Assembly: GCA_038373865.1 (NCBI GenBank)
Contig: JAXGGA010005592.1
Coordinates: forward strand, 1-64,000
Source: Uloborus plumipes
Taxonomy: Eukaryota; Arthropoda; Arachnida; Araneae; Uloboridae
Direction of reading: 5' to 3'
Length of the DNA: 64,000 bases
Shown here one piece after another: positions 1 to 11,639 of the stretch. Position 1 is the stretch's first letter, and every line of letters starts with the position of its first letter. The translations under genes were made by a program, and so were the position numbers. The notes under the pieces are model-generated. The model was not told where the DNA came from, searched no databases, and saw only the letters and a list, made by a program, of their open reading frames with translations.

Positions 1-391
1 AAAAGAGCTTGATGCCTTCCAAACCAAAAACCTGAGAAGAATCCTAAATATTTACTGGCCAAATGAAATTTCTAATTCAGACCTATACAGACGCACTAAT
101 TGAAAGCCCATAACTACACAGGTAAAAAAGCAAAGATGGACTTGGATAGGACATGTTCTCAGAATGAAAGCAATAGACCCAACAAGAACTGCTCTCACGT
201 GGACCCCTGATGTCAAAAGAAAGCGAGGCCGGCCAAAACTTACCTGCCGCCAGATGGCCATTCAAGAACGAAATGCCTTTGGCTGGCCAAGCTGGGGGCG
301 AGCTAGGGAAGGGGCACTGAACCGTGCAGGTTGGAAAGCCAAGCTAGCGGCCTCATGCGCCACTAGGCGTTAAGAGACTAAAAAAAAAAGA
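1..391 (+). pseudogene. Non-LTR retrotransposon, C-terminal end of the reverse transcriptase ORF (5'-truncated by the window)
   Basis: The plus strand reads as the end of a LINE ORF2-type protein: first the stretch ELDAFQTKNLRRILNIYW, then after one in-frame stop near position 102 a segment containing RWTWIGHVLRM and KRKRGRPKLT, ending at a stop near 373. The pattern W-x-GH-V-x-RM, then KRGRPK, then a Trp/Ala/Arg-rich tail is typical of the region after the reverse transcriptase domain in many animal LINEs. An A-rich run follows the stop (378-391), as expected of a LINE 3' end. The internal stop means this copy is dead. I cannot name the clade. Confidence 0.6.
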
Positions 392-429
392 AGACTAGCC
401 AATGGAAAAAGTGATGAATATGTGTCATT

Positions 430-3291
430 TCAGACGATGAAGGTTTAGCAATAAAAAAAAACTTAAGTGATTTTGACAGTGAAAGCATGGGCGGCTCCTC
501 ACTATGGGCCGGGTGGGCCGGGCCCACCCAGAAAAATTGGAAGAAAAACTAATACATAATTAAAACATATTGTTTTGTATTTCTGTTCAAAAAACTAAAA
601 AAAAAAACAAAAAAACATAGTGCACAAAACATATTTTAAACCTACAGTCCCCCCCCCCCCCGCACATCGCTAACACAGCACAAGAAAGATTTCTAACTCC
701 ATCAATTTTAGCGCTTCGCACGGCTTTTAGAACGAGCTTGAGGGCCGCTCTCAGTAGGCCCGCGGCCAACTCCGCTTTTAGCCAATCGCAGTGGCTGGAT
801 TAAGAAGAGCGGCTCTCTGATGACACCCCATTGTAACATTCGACCTGTGGGCCCATCTCCCCTGGCCCCTAGCCCGAGATTTCCCTTTGTCCCTAACCAA
901 AGCGGTGGAGAGGGAAGTGTCTCCTCACTGCGTACAGGAGCAGAATGTGAGGTCCTTGCGTTATAGGAGAAAACTCGCCTATTCTCATTTCGCACTCTTC
1001 GTGTTTCTCTTTTCCTTTCTTTCTTTTTTTTTTTTTTTGAATGATTTTAATAACAAGTCCTCTTTTTTTTTTTTGTCTTTCTTTTTTACTTTCAACACCT
1101 ATTACTAACAGGCATAGAGATTGCTAATTCCATTACCGCCCCCCTCACCTATTTGTAATACAGTGCATGTATATTTTATTGGTTAATTTGCGTTTGGGAA
1201 CAGAGATTCTTATTCTCAAAATTTTTGTGTGAAGACTTTATTTTTGACTTGCAGACCGTTTGCCATTTTCTTGGTATTAGTTTGAATTTAATCTCATAGT
1301 GTTGTAAGTATTGTATGAACTCTAGAAACTTTGTCATCCTTCCGGGTGTGACATTATAAATGCTTGGAGAATTAATAAGTATTCTTAAGCTCTAAATGCT
1401 AAATTTATTTAGCCGAATCAATGATTACATTTATATCCAGGACCAAAGTCGTCCAAAGAGCGGCCAACACCCTCCCCTTAAAATATCGAGGAAGTAGTTC
1501 TCCCCTCCCCTCTTTTTGATAATCATCCCTGCAACTAATATTATCACATTCATAGGGATTTTAATGTCCGAAAAAACACTTAGATGTTGAATAAAAACTT
1601 TTGCTACTCTACAACTTTTCTTAAATCTTATGACACGTAACATTAACCTTCTACTACAAATTCATTTAAAGCAGTAACCAGAAAAAACAAAACGTTGAAA
1701 TTGAACGTTCATAAAAATATTGAGTGGATCAACGTCTACTGTATATAAAAACTATATTCAGCTTAAAAATGTATAAATGAATAATACACTTATTCTTTAA
1801 ATTATTATTTTACAAATTGCTTCATAATTCATAGAGGAAACACGTGGATATAAAATTTCGCAACATTTAACAACTATATTTTGCAATATATTTTTCTGAA
1901 GTTTTACAATATATGAAATAGTAAATACTGTTTAAAAGCAATGTAGTTAAATTAAAAATTTCTATCAAAGTTTAATAACGATACCTAATGGTTCTGAAAA
2001 ACTAGGCGTTCTACAAGATTTTTTATTTCTAACATATAGCATGTTACCATGACTATCAGTCAAATCACGTATCCGAAAAGAAATTAATTATCAGTTAGTC
2101 AAATATTTCTGACAAACATAATCAAATTAGTCAGTTATCCGTGTTTTAATTTTAATGTTATTCGAATCGGTAAGTCAAGATCCAGATTATATTGTAAGAA
2201 AAATAAGTGTTTTAATATTGTTCTGTACATGTGTGTATTTCCTGAAAATAATTCGATTCAGCTCATCACTAGTTTGAGTATACGATCATACATTGGTAAG
2301 TGAGTGGAACCATAACTGTTCAAGCCAGTGTATTCCAATTTATTTAAAAGCATACACATACATTAAAATTGAAAGTTAATGTAAATATCATGGCTATAAA
2401 AGTGACATTTTTAAGTTGAAACACCGTTAGGATTTGTTTTTTCATGAACTGAAATTGCAACATTTGTATCCAAATTAAAAAAAAAATGTAAGCATACCTA
2501 TATCGAGTCATTTACCTTATGAGTTCCTTAATTTGATGATAGAGGCTTTCAAAAACACATGGTGCAGGTTGTCGACATTTTTAGGGGGTGAGAGGGTGTG
2601 TTTTAGGCAGAAATGTTCGTTTTCTTTTTGAGTGCAGTCCCGTAATGTTTGAGTAATGGCACCGACTTGTGGCGTAACACTTTTAATGTGATGAATATTT
2701 TCACTGTCCGAAAATGGCAAAATTCTGAGAGCTAGCTTTGCGAAACATTAGTGATGTATAGGAAGTATGTCGTCTGTGAAAAATATTGTTATTATCATTA
2801 CATTGATCGCTTAAGGCTGGTATAACATTTAAAATATAAAACCTATGTATCAAATCAAATGAGATAATTTTGCAATGCAAATTTGTATTAATAGAATTAA
2901 ATATTATTTTATGTCGCTCAGCATTAGTTTAATAGTTGTTTCCTTCAATTTTTTTTGTAAGCATTACTGGGGGAACATATAATTGCGGGCCCACCCACTA
3001 AATTAAGGCACGAGCCGCCACTGAGTGAAAGCGAAAATTCTGATAATCCTGATACAGATGGCTTCTTTATTGGAAGAGATAAAGAAACTATTTTGCAAAG
3101 AAATAAATTTAGAGCTAATGTTTGTACTCCAGTTCGAAATATAAGTATTTTTCTCCCTGCATCAAAAGGAAATGCAAAAAATTTTACTGATGTGTTTGAG
3201 AGCTGAAGCATTTTCGTAATAGTTCATAAAGCACTTTCTTTATGCATTTCAAATCAAAAACTAATCACTGTAGAAGTGTCTGTGAGTGAAA
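430..3291 (+). pseudogene. piggyBac-type transposase N-terminal relic, split by a hAT element
   Basis: Two pieces (about 432-485 and 3032-3291) join in frame when the hAT at 486-3023 and one copy of its target duplication are removed. The joined reading has an acidic Ser/Asp/Glu stretch, then FIGRDKET, then a basic segment, KGNAKNFTDVFES, a stop, and SIFVIVHKALSL. The acidic head, the GRDK-like motif and the ESW-x-x-F region match the N-terminus of piggyBac transposases, so the TGA near 3202 sits where a Trp codon is expected. The DDD catalytic core is not present downstream. It is a dead fragment, older than the hAT that cut it. Confidence 0.5.
486..3023. mobile_element. Non-autonomous hAT element with perfect 8-bp target duplication
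   Basis: Left end CATGGGCGGCTCCTC and the reverse complement of the right end (CAGTGGCGGCTCGTG) are imperfect TIRs. They are flanked by identical 8-bp copies of AGTGAAAG at 478-485 and 3024-3031. The 2.5 kb interior has no transposase; it holds poly-C, poly-T and AT-rich stretches. The CAGTGGCGGCTCGT end is the same as that of the autonomous-type hAT at 59004-61763, so that family may have mobilised it. Confidence 0.8.
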
Positions 3292-3776
3292 AAAGATAAA
3301 TGAATAAAATAAAATAAAGAAGTCATGAAAAAAAGGAAAATAAATGAAGAACAACACATTGGGGTCGTTTTCGACCCCGCGCGAGCACTCGTGTGACAAA
3401 ACATGGCGCGAGCTCTTGCGAGTTAATGAATTTTTTTAAAACACAAATGCTTGTTTCTTAACTTCGGAAAAACAAAATTTGTCATGATACTCAGAATGAT
3501 AAGGCTGAATTGAGCGCCCTTTAGAGAGGCTCCCATATGCGGTGTAGGCGTTGCACGCTAGCTTACGGCAGAACTGGGCAGGGGGTTATATCATAAATGG
3601 TGACAATTACATAGGGGCCCTGAAAGGAATGTTCCACACTTGTTTACTGTAAGAGCTATGGACAACGGGGCTCCTCTATAATCCCTAAATCCACCACTGT
3701 ACAACAATGGCTGCAAAAGAACAAAAAAAAAAAAAGCATATATTGCATTTATAATAACTTTTATTTATTATCTTAA
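3032..3776. other. Relic-rich spacer
   Basis: After the piggyBac relic this stretch contains a GGGGTCG..CGACCCC inverted motif near 3361-3378, and a CCTAAATCCACCACTG string near 3683-3699 that resembles a hAT right end. No gene is visible. Confidence 0.35.
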
Positions 3777-4290
3777 CCCATTAATGCCTGATATTTTCTT
3801 TTCCAAAGATATTTTGTATACTGGTTACAAATAGTGTCTAATGGACAGGAAAACTATTTAAAAAAATATCATGTCAAAAATAAGTTTTTTATTGAGGAAA
3901 GAAAAATCGTCCCTCAAAAGTTACGATAGATCCCAGAGGGTACATACTTTTTTTACTAAAATTTGTTTCTGCCTACGATATAATGTTCAAAAAGACATTT
4001 TATAAGAAGAAATAAAATCAGCAATTAACATAAACTGGGAAGCTGGGAATAACTTTGAAAACTTAGCTTTTTTTCTTCAGATTGTGAACGATGTCATTTT
4101 TGATAAAGATCATATTAAAACTGCTACAGAGCACGCTTTACAATGGTTATGTGCTCCAATCTGTTAATAACGAATCGAAACAATACCAAGGTACTCATTG
4201 AAGACTATTATTTGGTTGAAATGTTCATTTTGGGGAAATTCAGACCCTTTTTTGGACCGTCCCTAAAAAGGGACGCTAGGCATTTATGGG
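3777..4290. mobile_element. piggyBac-type MITE (TTAA target)
   Basis: TTAA stands at 3773-3776 and 4291-4294. The inner ends are CCCATTAATGCCTGA on the left and the reverse complement of a CATTTATGGG-ending sequence on the right, so both ends begin CCCAT(T/A)AATGCC. There is no transposase. The shorter copy at 10543-10763 shares the ends and internal strings such as ACAGATTG/CAATCTGT, in opposite orientation. Confidence 0.75.
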
Positions 4291-4514
4291 TTAATATCCA
4301 TATTCATGGATTTTTTCAACATTTAAAACTATCTTCAGATACATCCATGGGCATTTCAAAAGTGGATCGTAGTTGCTACTTTTTGAAAAAAAAAATTGCA
4401 GCTGTAGTTAACTACATTTTCAATGAAATAATTGTAGTTAACTACAAAAAAAAAAAAAAAAATACTGACCACTGATTGAGTATAATTCAAAATGAAGCAA
4501 AATTTTTAAAATTT

Positions 4515-4762
4515 CATATCGTCGGCACCATGCTAAAGTAACGAATGTGAAAAATCGCGTTTTTCAAGTTCGAATTTTACAAATAATTAAAATTAAAATG
4601 ATACCCTCGAGCGATAATTTTACACTTAAAGATATCTATGAAAGTTTAAAAATTAAAAATAACCAAACACATCATGCGGGAAAAAGTTATATGCAGTGTT
4701 TTGGCTCTCCTGAAAAGTGCCAATTTTCACATTCGTAAGTTTAGCATGGTGGCGACGATATG
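4515..4762. mobile_element. 248-bp MITE with about 38-bp inverted repeats
   Basis: The left end CATATCGTCGGCACCATG and the right end (reverse complement CATATCGTCGCCACCATG) are near-identical inverted repeats that extend on to a CGAATGTGAAAA string. The outermost TA on each side fits a mariner-type TA target. The interior is AT-rich and noncoding. Confidence 0.65.
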
Positions 4763-5749
4763 TCTGCCTAAACATTAATAAGTTGATAGAGAGCGGAGTA
4801 TTGTAAGGGCAATAAGGCCCCTTAACACTTACAATATCTGGTCCTGGCGTTCACGGATTGATGTGGGGGCCCTGATGCTAAGTAAGCTCCCTTCCCCCAA
4901 AAAAGAACGGATAAATCAGTAACATACTTATAATAGAAAATAGAAATCAATGAAGAACTACGTTTACGAGTCTATTTCATTGAGATAGAAACCCTGGGTT
5001 AGGAAGCCCTAAAAGTAATGTTGCTTCGGGGCCCCACCTTGCTTTATTTAAGTACTGGATGCTACAAATGTGAAATAAGCAAGACTGATGTGAAACATCT
5101 TGGGAAAAAGTATAATGAAGCCAATCAATAGAAAAAGAAAGAAAAGTATTAAAAAAATCAAAATTTGCAAACTGAAAAAAAAATTTTAAAAAATGCCACA
5201 AATTTTTTGCAATCTTTCTCATTTGGGGCCCTTGGCGATCAACCAAAAACCGCTCTGACCAGTCCAGGCCTGCAAGGTCACACACACCAAGGTCGAAACT
5301 TTTCAAGCCCAGTTTCAAGAAAAGTCGAAAAGCCAGGGAAAAGGGTACGTGTTTCGTCCCTTTTAAAAACAAGCTCCAATAGATGTGAGATGTGTCGAAA
5401 GCAGGGTCTGAGAAAAGGAACTAATGAAATTTTTCATTTTTAATGTCGAGCGTTGAACATTTGTAAGTTATTTTAGACCCGAAATAGCTAACCCATAAAA
5501 AAAATAAATAAACATAAAAAAAAAATTTTTTTTTTGTTTGATATTAGTTCTCTAGGCCCGCTTCGCGGGACCCCTGACCTCTCACGAGGCCCTATGCAAT
5601 GCATAGGCTTGCTCCTCCTTCTCGACGGGCCTGGCCATACACTGCACTAATGCTGTCGAGTCACGAAAAATCTTTCACTTGTCCGGCTGCATCAGTGAAA
5701 AAAAAAAAAAAATCGGATGCCAGGCTAAAAGAAAGTTCTTTGCAGGTCC
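4763..5749. other. Intergenic repeat fragments
   Basis: Low-complexity DNA with GC-richer islands (4840-4870, 5220-5290, 5560-5650) that look like broken hAT ends. No boundaries could be fixed. The open frames on both strands at 4977-5443 overlap one another and show no recognisable protein features, so I do not call them genes. Confidence 0.3.
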
Positions 5750-5754
5750 TTGAA

Positions 5755-6085
5755 TGATCTCTCTATCCAATATATGATTGTACTGTGTGTTCTTGCTGAT
5801 TTCGAAGCCACATTGTCTCAGTTGTTTCCTGAGCATGTGGCCTCATTACGAAAAGACATATCATGGCCAGAACGTTTCTTTGATTTCGCTCCTTGCAATT
5901 TCTTCCTCTGGGGTGTTTGAAGGCTAAATTCGATTAACATTACAGGAACTCAAAATTGCTATCCACTAAGAAACTATAATTGTATTGCTTAGATTGATCA
6001 GGGGGGCAATGCAGAATTTCATAGAGGTTTCAAACAGGAAGGAAGGTTGATGGCTATCAGAACGTTTTAATTTCCATAACTAAGT
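5755..6085 (+). pseudogene. mariner-like (IS630/Tc1/mariner group) transposase C-terminal relic
   Basis: A plus-strand reading near 5870-5960 gives ERFFDFAPCNFFLWG, matching the SPDL-x-PCDFFLWG block that carries the second catalytic Asp in many mariner-like transposases. It is followed after frame breaks by sequence matching a C-terminal region with FHRGFKQEGR. Frameshifts and stops are present, and the catalytic Asp position reads Asn. No ends were located. Confidence 0.45.
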
Positions 6086-6292
6086 TATTCAGGGTGTGCA
6101 ACATAAATGGTAATCGTTACTGTTTAGGATTAGAAAAAACATTTGCAATAGTCTTGTTATTCACACTTGAAATGTAAGAGTTACTTTTGCACACCTTGTA
6201 CTTCTAAATTCATTGTAACATGAATTATATTTTATACTAGCTTCATATTTCGTATAATTCATATTATAAACTAGCTGTCGTGGCCATCACGA

Positions 6293-7600
6293 AACTTTCT
6301 TCTATATCTATCTTATGAATTCCGGTTACAAAATAAAATACGTACTCGCCAGAATAATTGGAGACAGCAGCTCCAATTTCCCAATTATCGTAATAACCCG
6401 GCAAATGCAGAATCAATGAGCGAAATTGGAAATCATTGCAAAAGCCTTGTTTAGATTAATTGCAAACATTTTATTTTTAGTAAAAAGAAATTGGCAATAG
6501 TTAAAAATTTCAAATCATTGAAAGTTTTCAGCTGTTTTGATAATTAAATAGCGTGAAAGCGATTTTTTAATGAATTAATTTTTTGCACTGTTGACTAAGC
6601 GCAAAAATCACCCCACCCTCCCCCTGGGGCGATTGGCGCCAAAATTTAATCGATGCTTGCTTCCATATTGGGTTAGTGTTATTCCAAATTTCATTCAAAT
6701 CGCAGCAATATTTCCCGAGATACAGTAGGTGCAATGACAAAATAAGCACTTTTGATTGCTCCACCCCCCTTTGAGATATTGACACATAAATTGAATCAGC
6801 ACTTGTACTCAATAGGGTCTACCTATGGACCTATTTTCGTTTGATTCCGCCGGTTACTTTCTGAGATACAGCAGTCACCCCCGCGCAGAACACGTGCGAT
6901 TGCTCCACCCCCCTTCGAGATATTGACAAACAAATCAAATCAACACCTGTACTCAGTAGGGTCTACCTATGGACCAAGTTTCGTTTGATTCCGCCGGTAA
7001 CTTCCTGAGATATAGCAGTCACCCCCGCGCAGAACACGTGCGATTGCTCCACCCCCCTTCGAGATATTGACAAACAAATTGAATCAGCGCCTGTACTCAG
7101 TAGGGTCTATCTATAAACCAATTTTCGTTTGATTCCGCCGGTTACTTCTTGAGATATAGCAATCACCCCCGCGCAGAACACGTGCGATTGCTCCACCCCC
7201 CTTCAAGATATTGACAAACAAATTGAATCAGCACCTGTACTCAGTAGGATCTACCTATGGACCAATTTTCGTTTGATTCCGCCTCTTACTTCCTGAGATA
7301 TAGCAATCACCCCAACGCAGAACACGTGCGATTGCTCCACCCCCCTTGGAGGAATTCGCTAAACAGTCAGGTGCACCAGTTCACATGGTGGTACATATGT
7401 GCAAAAATTTTTGTTCGATTTCAAGCAGTAGTTTTGCTCTAGCACGCCCACAAAAACTGGTCACACACAGACAGACATTTTCCAAAAATGGTCGAAATGG
7501 ACTCAGCGCACCTCAAAACGTGCAAATCCGTCAAAATTCGACATTCGAAAATTTTCACGAAACCAATACTTTCTTCTATATATTAGATATAGAAGAAAGT
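6293..7600. mobile_element. Element with TIR-like ends and a 3' terminal hairpin, carrying a 144-bp tandem array
   Basis: The left end ACTTTCTTCTATATCTAT is repeated inverted at the right, where it forms a perfect 14-bp stem hairpin with a 5-nt loop (7568-7600), followed by AAAAAG. The right part also contains CACACACAGACAGACATTTT. The same layout (TTCRYGA, then AATACTT, a hairpin, AGTAAAAA) ends the element at 56603-57376, with a different stem sequence. The interior is mostly the tandem array. No protein is encoded; the open frames in the array are by-products of the repeat. Confidence 0.55.
6753..7355 (+). repeat. Tandem array, about four units of 143-145 bp
   Basis: The string GATTGCTCCACCCCCC recurs at 6753, 6898, 7042, 7185 and 7330, spaced 145, 144, 143 and 145 bp. 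Each unit also holds GAGATATTGACA, a TCAGTAGGGTCTA box, TTTCGTTTGATTCCGCC and CGCAGAACACGTGCGATT. The last unit is only the GATTGCTCC box and then diverges. Confidence 0.85.
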
Positions 7601-7910
7601 AAAAAGTCTAACTTACACCAAATGGAATTGTCCATACTCTAAAATTGCAAGACAACAAGCTTTAAGGGGTTGTAAATTTTATTCATTTTAATGGGAACTT
7701 AATTGTAACAGGGTTCTATCAATGTAATGACAATAAAAACTGGCCAAAAGTGTAATTCATTTAGATGAATGTTTTATTGTAGAGGTATTCGCTAAGAAAT
7801 TTTCTGCATAACTAATAATGTTACTTGTACATCAAAGAAATTTCGTCATAAAACATTCGAGCAAAACTGATGCAGCACATTACAATAACAAAAATACAAA
7901 ATATATATTT

Positions 7911-7916
7911 TTTATT
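7911..7916 (-). terminator. Polyadenylation signal AATAAA for the POLR1G-like gene
   Basis: TTTATT on the plus strand is AATAAA on the minus strand, 20 bp past the stop codon of the gene at 7936-8532. Confidence 0.55.
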
Positions 7917-7935
7917 CAGAACTTACAGCTTTTTG

Positions 7936-8532
7936 TTACTTTTGAGTGTTACATTTAGGAAAGTCATCCAGATCCGATTCCCTTTCAGGTTTAAGATCTA
8001 CATCACGATCTTTTTTATTTTTACTCTTAGATTTTTTCTTTTTTGTAACTGGAGCATAGTCAGATGTTTGTTCTGTATCTAATTGTGAACTCTTATTTTT
8101 TCTCTTCGCTATCTCGGGGTTGTTTTGTGTTTGATCTGCTCCACAGTCTGTTTCGTCTTTCACTTCCACATTTTGATTAAGCGCTGGATACTCAGTAATC
8201 AGAATTGATCCTTTGAACTTTTTCTGTACTTCAGTTAGCCTATTATGGTGGTTTTTACTCGGTAAAACTAAACAAAGATTGGGCTTTTCACACTTTTGTG
8301 CAAAACATTCAAGAATTTTCCCATCTTTCATTTCTAGTACATTTGGAGAAGTCTCAGGATTTAACGTTGGTATTTTATTTTGTATAACAGAAGGTTCTAC
8401 GTCGGATGGGATACGGACAAGCCACAATTCACTTTCATCATCGATATCTTCGAGATAAAGTTGGGACATAAGTTCCTCTTTTAGAAAACCTGCAGGGCAT
8501 TCAAAAGTCCCAATTGGAGATGAAACATCCAT
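7936..8532 (-). CDS. POLR1G: DNA-directed RNA polymerase I subunit RPA34/POLR1G-like
   Basis: An intact 198-residue ORF in one exon. Residues 9-15 read TFECPAG and residues 35-42 ESELWLVR, which match the F-x-CP-x-x-F and ELWL-I-x-x-P blocks of the RPA34.5 family. KFKGSILITEYP near residues 109-120 matches the family's second beta-rich block. The C-terminal third is Lys/Ser/Asp-rich (TKKKKSKSKNKKDRD near 163-177), as in the basic tails of these subunits. In the family, this protein pairs with RPA49 in a TFIIF-like dimer on Pol I in the nucleolus. The ATG chosen is the first Met before the conserved block. The protein is short next to vertebrate POLR1G but similar in size to yeast RPA34. The assignment rests on motif memory. 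The upstream region toward COX6C is open for about 4.7 kb and mostly repeats. Confidence 0.65.
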   Translation of the reverse strand: MDVSSPIGTFECPAGFLKEELMSQLYLEDIDDESELWLVRIPSDVEPSVIQNKIPTLNPETSPNVLEMKDGKILECFAQKCEKPNLCLVLPSKNHHNRLTEVQKKFKGSILITEYPALNQNVEVKDETDCGADQTQNNPEIAKRKNKSSQLDTEQTSDYAPVTKKKKSKSKNKKDRDVDLKPERESDLDDFPKCNTQK

Positions 8533-9972
8533 GTCAATTAATTATTCTCAAGTTGAATATTATTAATTTTTAGTTTGCTGACCAAATATGAGATTATAAA
8601 TTCCCGTTTCCGATAAGGACAGTTTGCCGAGGACTTTAAAAATTGGAACCAAAACAAACGTATTTCAGATCACTTCCTCATGTACACATTTATGATATTG
8701 ATTGAAAAAAACAAACTTTCAATAAAAGTTTCATTAAATTTTCAAATATATTGTGGCAGTTATTTTGTTCGAATTTTTTTTTTTCTTTTTTCAAAGTATA
8801 AATAAATTTTTGAGATTTTCGTTTACCACATTCAAACTGCAACTGCGCTAGCAGAAAAAGTGCACTTTGTGCCGAATGTAATGTAATTTCATGGTTCATG
8901 GTGATCTGTGTTGCGTGAGCAAGTAATAATTTCAAGTTTTGATTTGATAAAGGTAGTGTTAATTTGCTATATTTCCATTCTAATATTTGACCTCTTCGTA
9001 AATTGAGAGGTACTTCCTATTATGTAAATTCTTTTATAACTTTTATGCTGAAAACATTCTATTTGAAGGTCGTTTGGGGCAATTTTTACTCTTTGAACTG
9101 TAGTAAGGTGTTATTCGTGTGTAAATTATAGGAAGAAATACAAAAGTATTTTTAATAGCAGTAATTCAACAAATTGTAGTGTATTCTGTAATAATTACGT
9201 ATTTAGAATAGCGAAAATGGACAACAAAAGGTTTTCAAGTTCATTTCGTTAGGTTACCAACCTATGACCCCCATCAAGAAACCGAAAAAGAATTACATAA
9301 TTTTTTAATGCCTCAAATATCGTTTGATTAAATTCTGATTCAGTGGTCTTTGATCATTTCCCTCTTCAAAAATTTGGAATAAAAGTTGCTTTTACTCTCA
9401 AGAAGGTCAAGTATAACTTCAGAAAACATGTTTAGCTGTGGTGGAAATTTTAAAACAAACAAAGATCTTCACTTCTCCTAAAACATGTAGCAACGCAAAC
9501 TTTTAAACTCATATAAAAAAAAATCGAATCTGGCCGCTACTGAGTCTTAAAATAATTTGTTGCAATGAACTCGCTAAAACTAAAAGAAAAAGTTAAAGCT
9601 CATTAGAGCAACGAAAACTATAGACAATTATTGAAAAGCTCTGGAGGACCCTTTTTAGTGTGAACAAAAAGGGGGAGCTTGTGAATAGAACATATGAAAT
9701 TTGTTTTTGTAAATTCATTTCTTTGTGCAATGACAAAAGGAAACAATCTACTACACAAACTTTTATCCACAACACACAAGTTCAAGCTCTTGTACTCTTT
9801 AGTCTCACCAGACCTGGGAGGCTCCTTATAATCTCAAAACATGTGTTTCAGTAACATTTATTATTTTCCACTTTTAGTGTTGTTATTTTTTTAATTTCTT
9901 GCTAGCACTAGTATCTAAGAGTGTCTTGTGCATCATGAAATGCACCACAAGGTTGGCAATATCATCCAGATA
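8533..9972. other. Intergenic region upstream of POLR1G
   Basis: AT-rich, no convincing ORF. The first 100 bp probably hold the POLR1G promoter. The noncoding first exon of COX6C must lie between here and 13 kb, but no donor could be singled out. Confidence 0.3.
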
Positions 9973-10139
9973 CTGTCAGTCCCCTTAATCGATAAGTGGA
10001 TAACCGAATACCCCGCTTATAGGAATAAAACATTCTGGAACCGATTATTTCCCATTCTATAAACGCTATGTTAAAGATCTCCACTTAATCGCAGAAAAGT
10101 TCTTGGAACCGACAGTATTCGTTTAAGTGGGGCCGACAG
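9973..10139. mobile_element. 167-bp TA-target MITE (pogo/Tigger-like)
   Basis: Ends CTGTCAGTCCCCTTAA and, inverted, CTGTCGGCCCCACTTAA are flanked by TA at 9971-9972 and 10140-10141. A second GACAGTATTC string sits just inside the right end. Noncoding. Confidence 0.7.
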
Positions 10140-10542
10140 TACTGCCGTTTCAACTTCATCAGGAATCATTGTTCTGGCTTAGACAGGAACCGAGCTCTAA
10201 GCGCGCTAGACTGGTCATTTCTACTTAGACTAAAACTGGAATACGTGGATGACGGATTAGTTGGTGGTGCCAGGTGTGCAGAATATGTCCGATCCGGCGA
10301 TCCTAGATCGGGGGAAATTTTGGTCTTTAGGGGAAATTTTTTACGAAAAATAAAAAGTGAATCGGCAAACCTCTTTTCCAAATTATAATTATTTCTTCTT
10401 TTTAAATGTCAAAAGAAATGGTTCTCGTCAAAAAACACTTAAAAATATACAAAACATCTGAAGTCATAGACAACATCCGCAAAGGCAGTAGAAGATTGCC
10501 TTTTTTCAATTGATAAAGGAAAATTTAACATTTTTTAGTTAA

Positions 10543-10763
10543 CCCATTAATGCGTAGTGTCTCTTTTGAGGGACGGTCGAAAAATTGTCTGAATTTACCA
10601 AAAATGAGCATTTCAACCAAATAATAGTGTTTTAATTATTACTTTGGTATTGTTTCAATTAATTATTAACAGATTGCAGCACATAACCGTTGTAAAGTGT
10701 GTTCTGTAGCCGTGTAACCAGTATACGAAGTATCTTTGGAAAAAAATGTCAGGCATTCATGGG
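10543..10763. mobile_element. 221-bp piggyBac-type MITE
   Basis: TTAA flanks lie at 10539-10542 and 10764-10767, and ends CCCATTAATGC and, inverted, CCCATGAATGCC. It is related to the 514-bp element at 3777-4290, with the body inverted. Confidence 0.75.
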
Positions 10764-11639
10764 TTAATGTGCTTTTATTGATAAGTAATAAGTGTTATGC
10801 ATATAAGCTTGCGGAGAAACAAATTATAATTCATTGAGATATATTTTACTGTGGAACGTCTGCAGTGATGCGAAATTATTTTTTTTCTAAGCTTATATAT
10901 ATCGTTAAATTTTGGGGAAATTTTCTCACGGATTGGGGGAATTGTTGGATGGGAAAACATTTTCTGCACCCCTGGGTGGTGCATTTCATATAGTTTTGCC
11001 TTAGCCCAGCCTTAGGGGTAGTAACTTGCTATTTAATACCTTATGCGTATTTTATTAAATTAAATCAAGCAATTTTTATGTACAGCTAAAATTAATTATA
11101 AGTTTTATTACAACACACATAGCTAGTTCTTCTTCAGACAAATTAGTTTCTGTGAATCATTTCGCATTTAGCAGTAAACATGTAAATGGAAAATGCAATC
11201 AAATAGCATTTGAAGTTAAATAATTTTTCCTATGGTCACGGTTGGGTTTTTGACATCAAAAACCAGTTTTTGACGTGACATGTCGAAAACGTCAAAAACC
11301 TGTCTAAAACTCAAATACAGTGGTTATGGAGATTTTTTATAAACATATAAGGTTTCTCATCCTGAAAAATATTCAATAAAAATTTATACATCTTATCAGT
11401 CAAGTTTAATAAGCATTAAATTATTAATAAATTTAATGAAAATTATTTCTCATTCTTTTAAACTAACTTGTTTTGACGTGAAAAAAGTTAATTAAAACTT
11501 AATTCCAGCTTTTAAAGTAGTTTTGTTTAAATGTCTTAATAACTATCAATTAGTTATCTTATCAATCAAGTTTAATAAAAATTAAATTAATAAATTTAAT
11601 GAAAATTAATTAGCCAGAAAGAAAATTAGCCATTAGCAG

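Noticed and set aside
4143..4475. 110-codon plus frame ending in a Lys run
   Set aside because: It crosses the right end of a TTAA MITE and a poly-A tract; no homology recognised.
7257..7642. Overlapping open frames at the end of the 144-bp array
   Set aside because: They run through tandem repeat and hairpin sequence and show no protein features.
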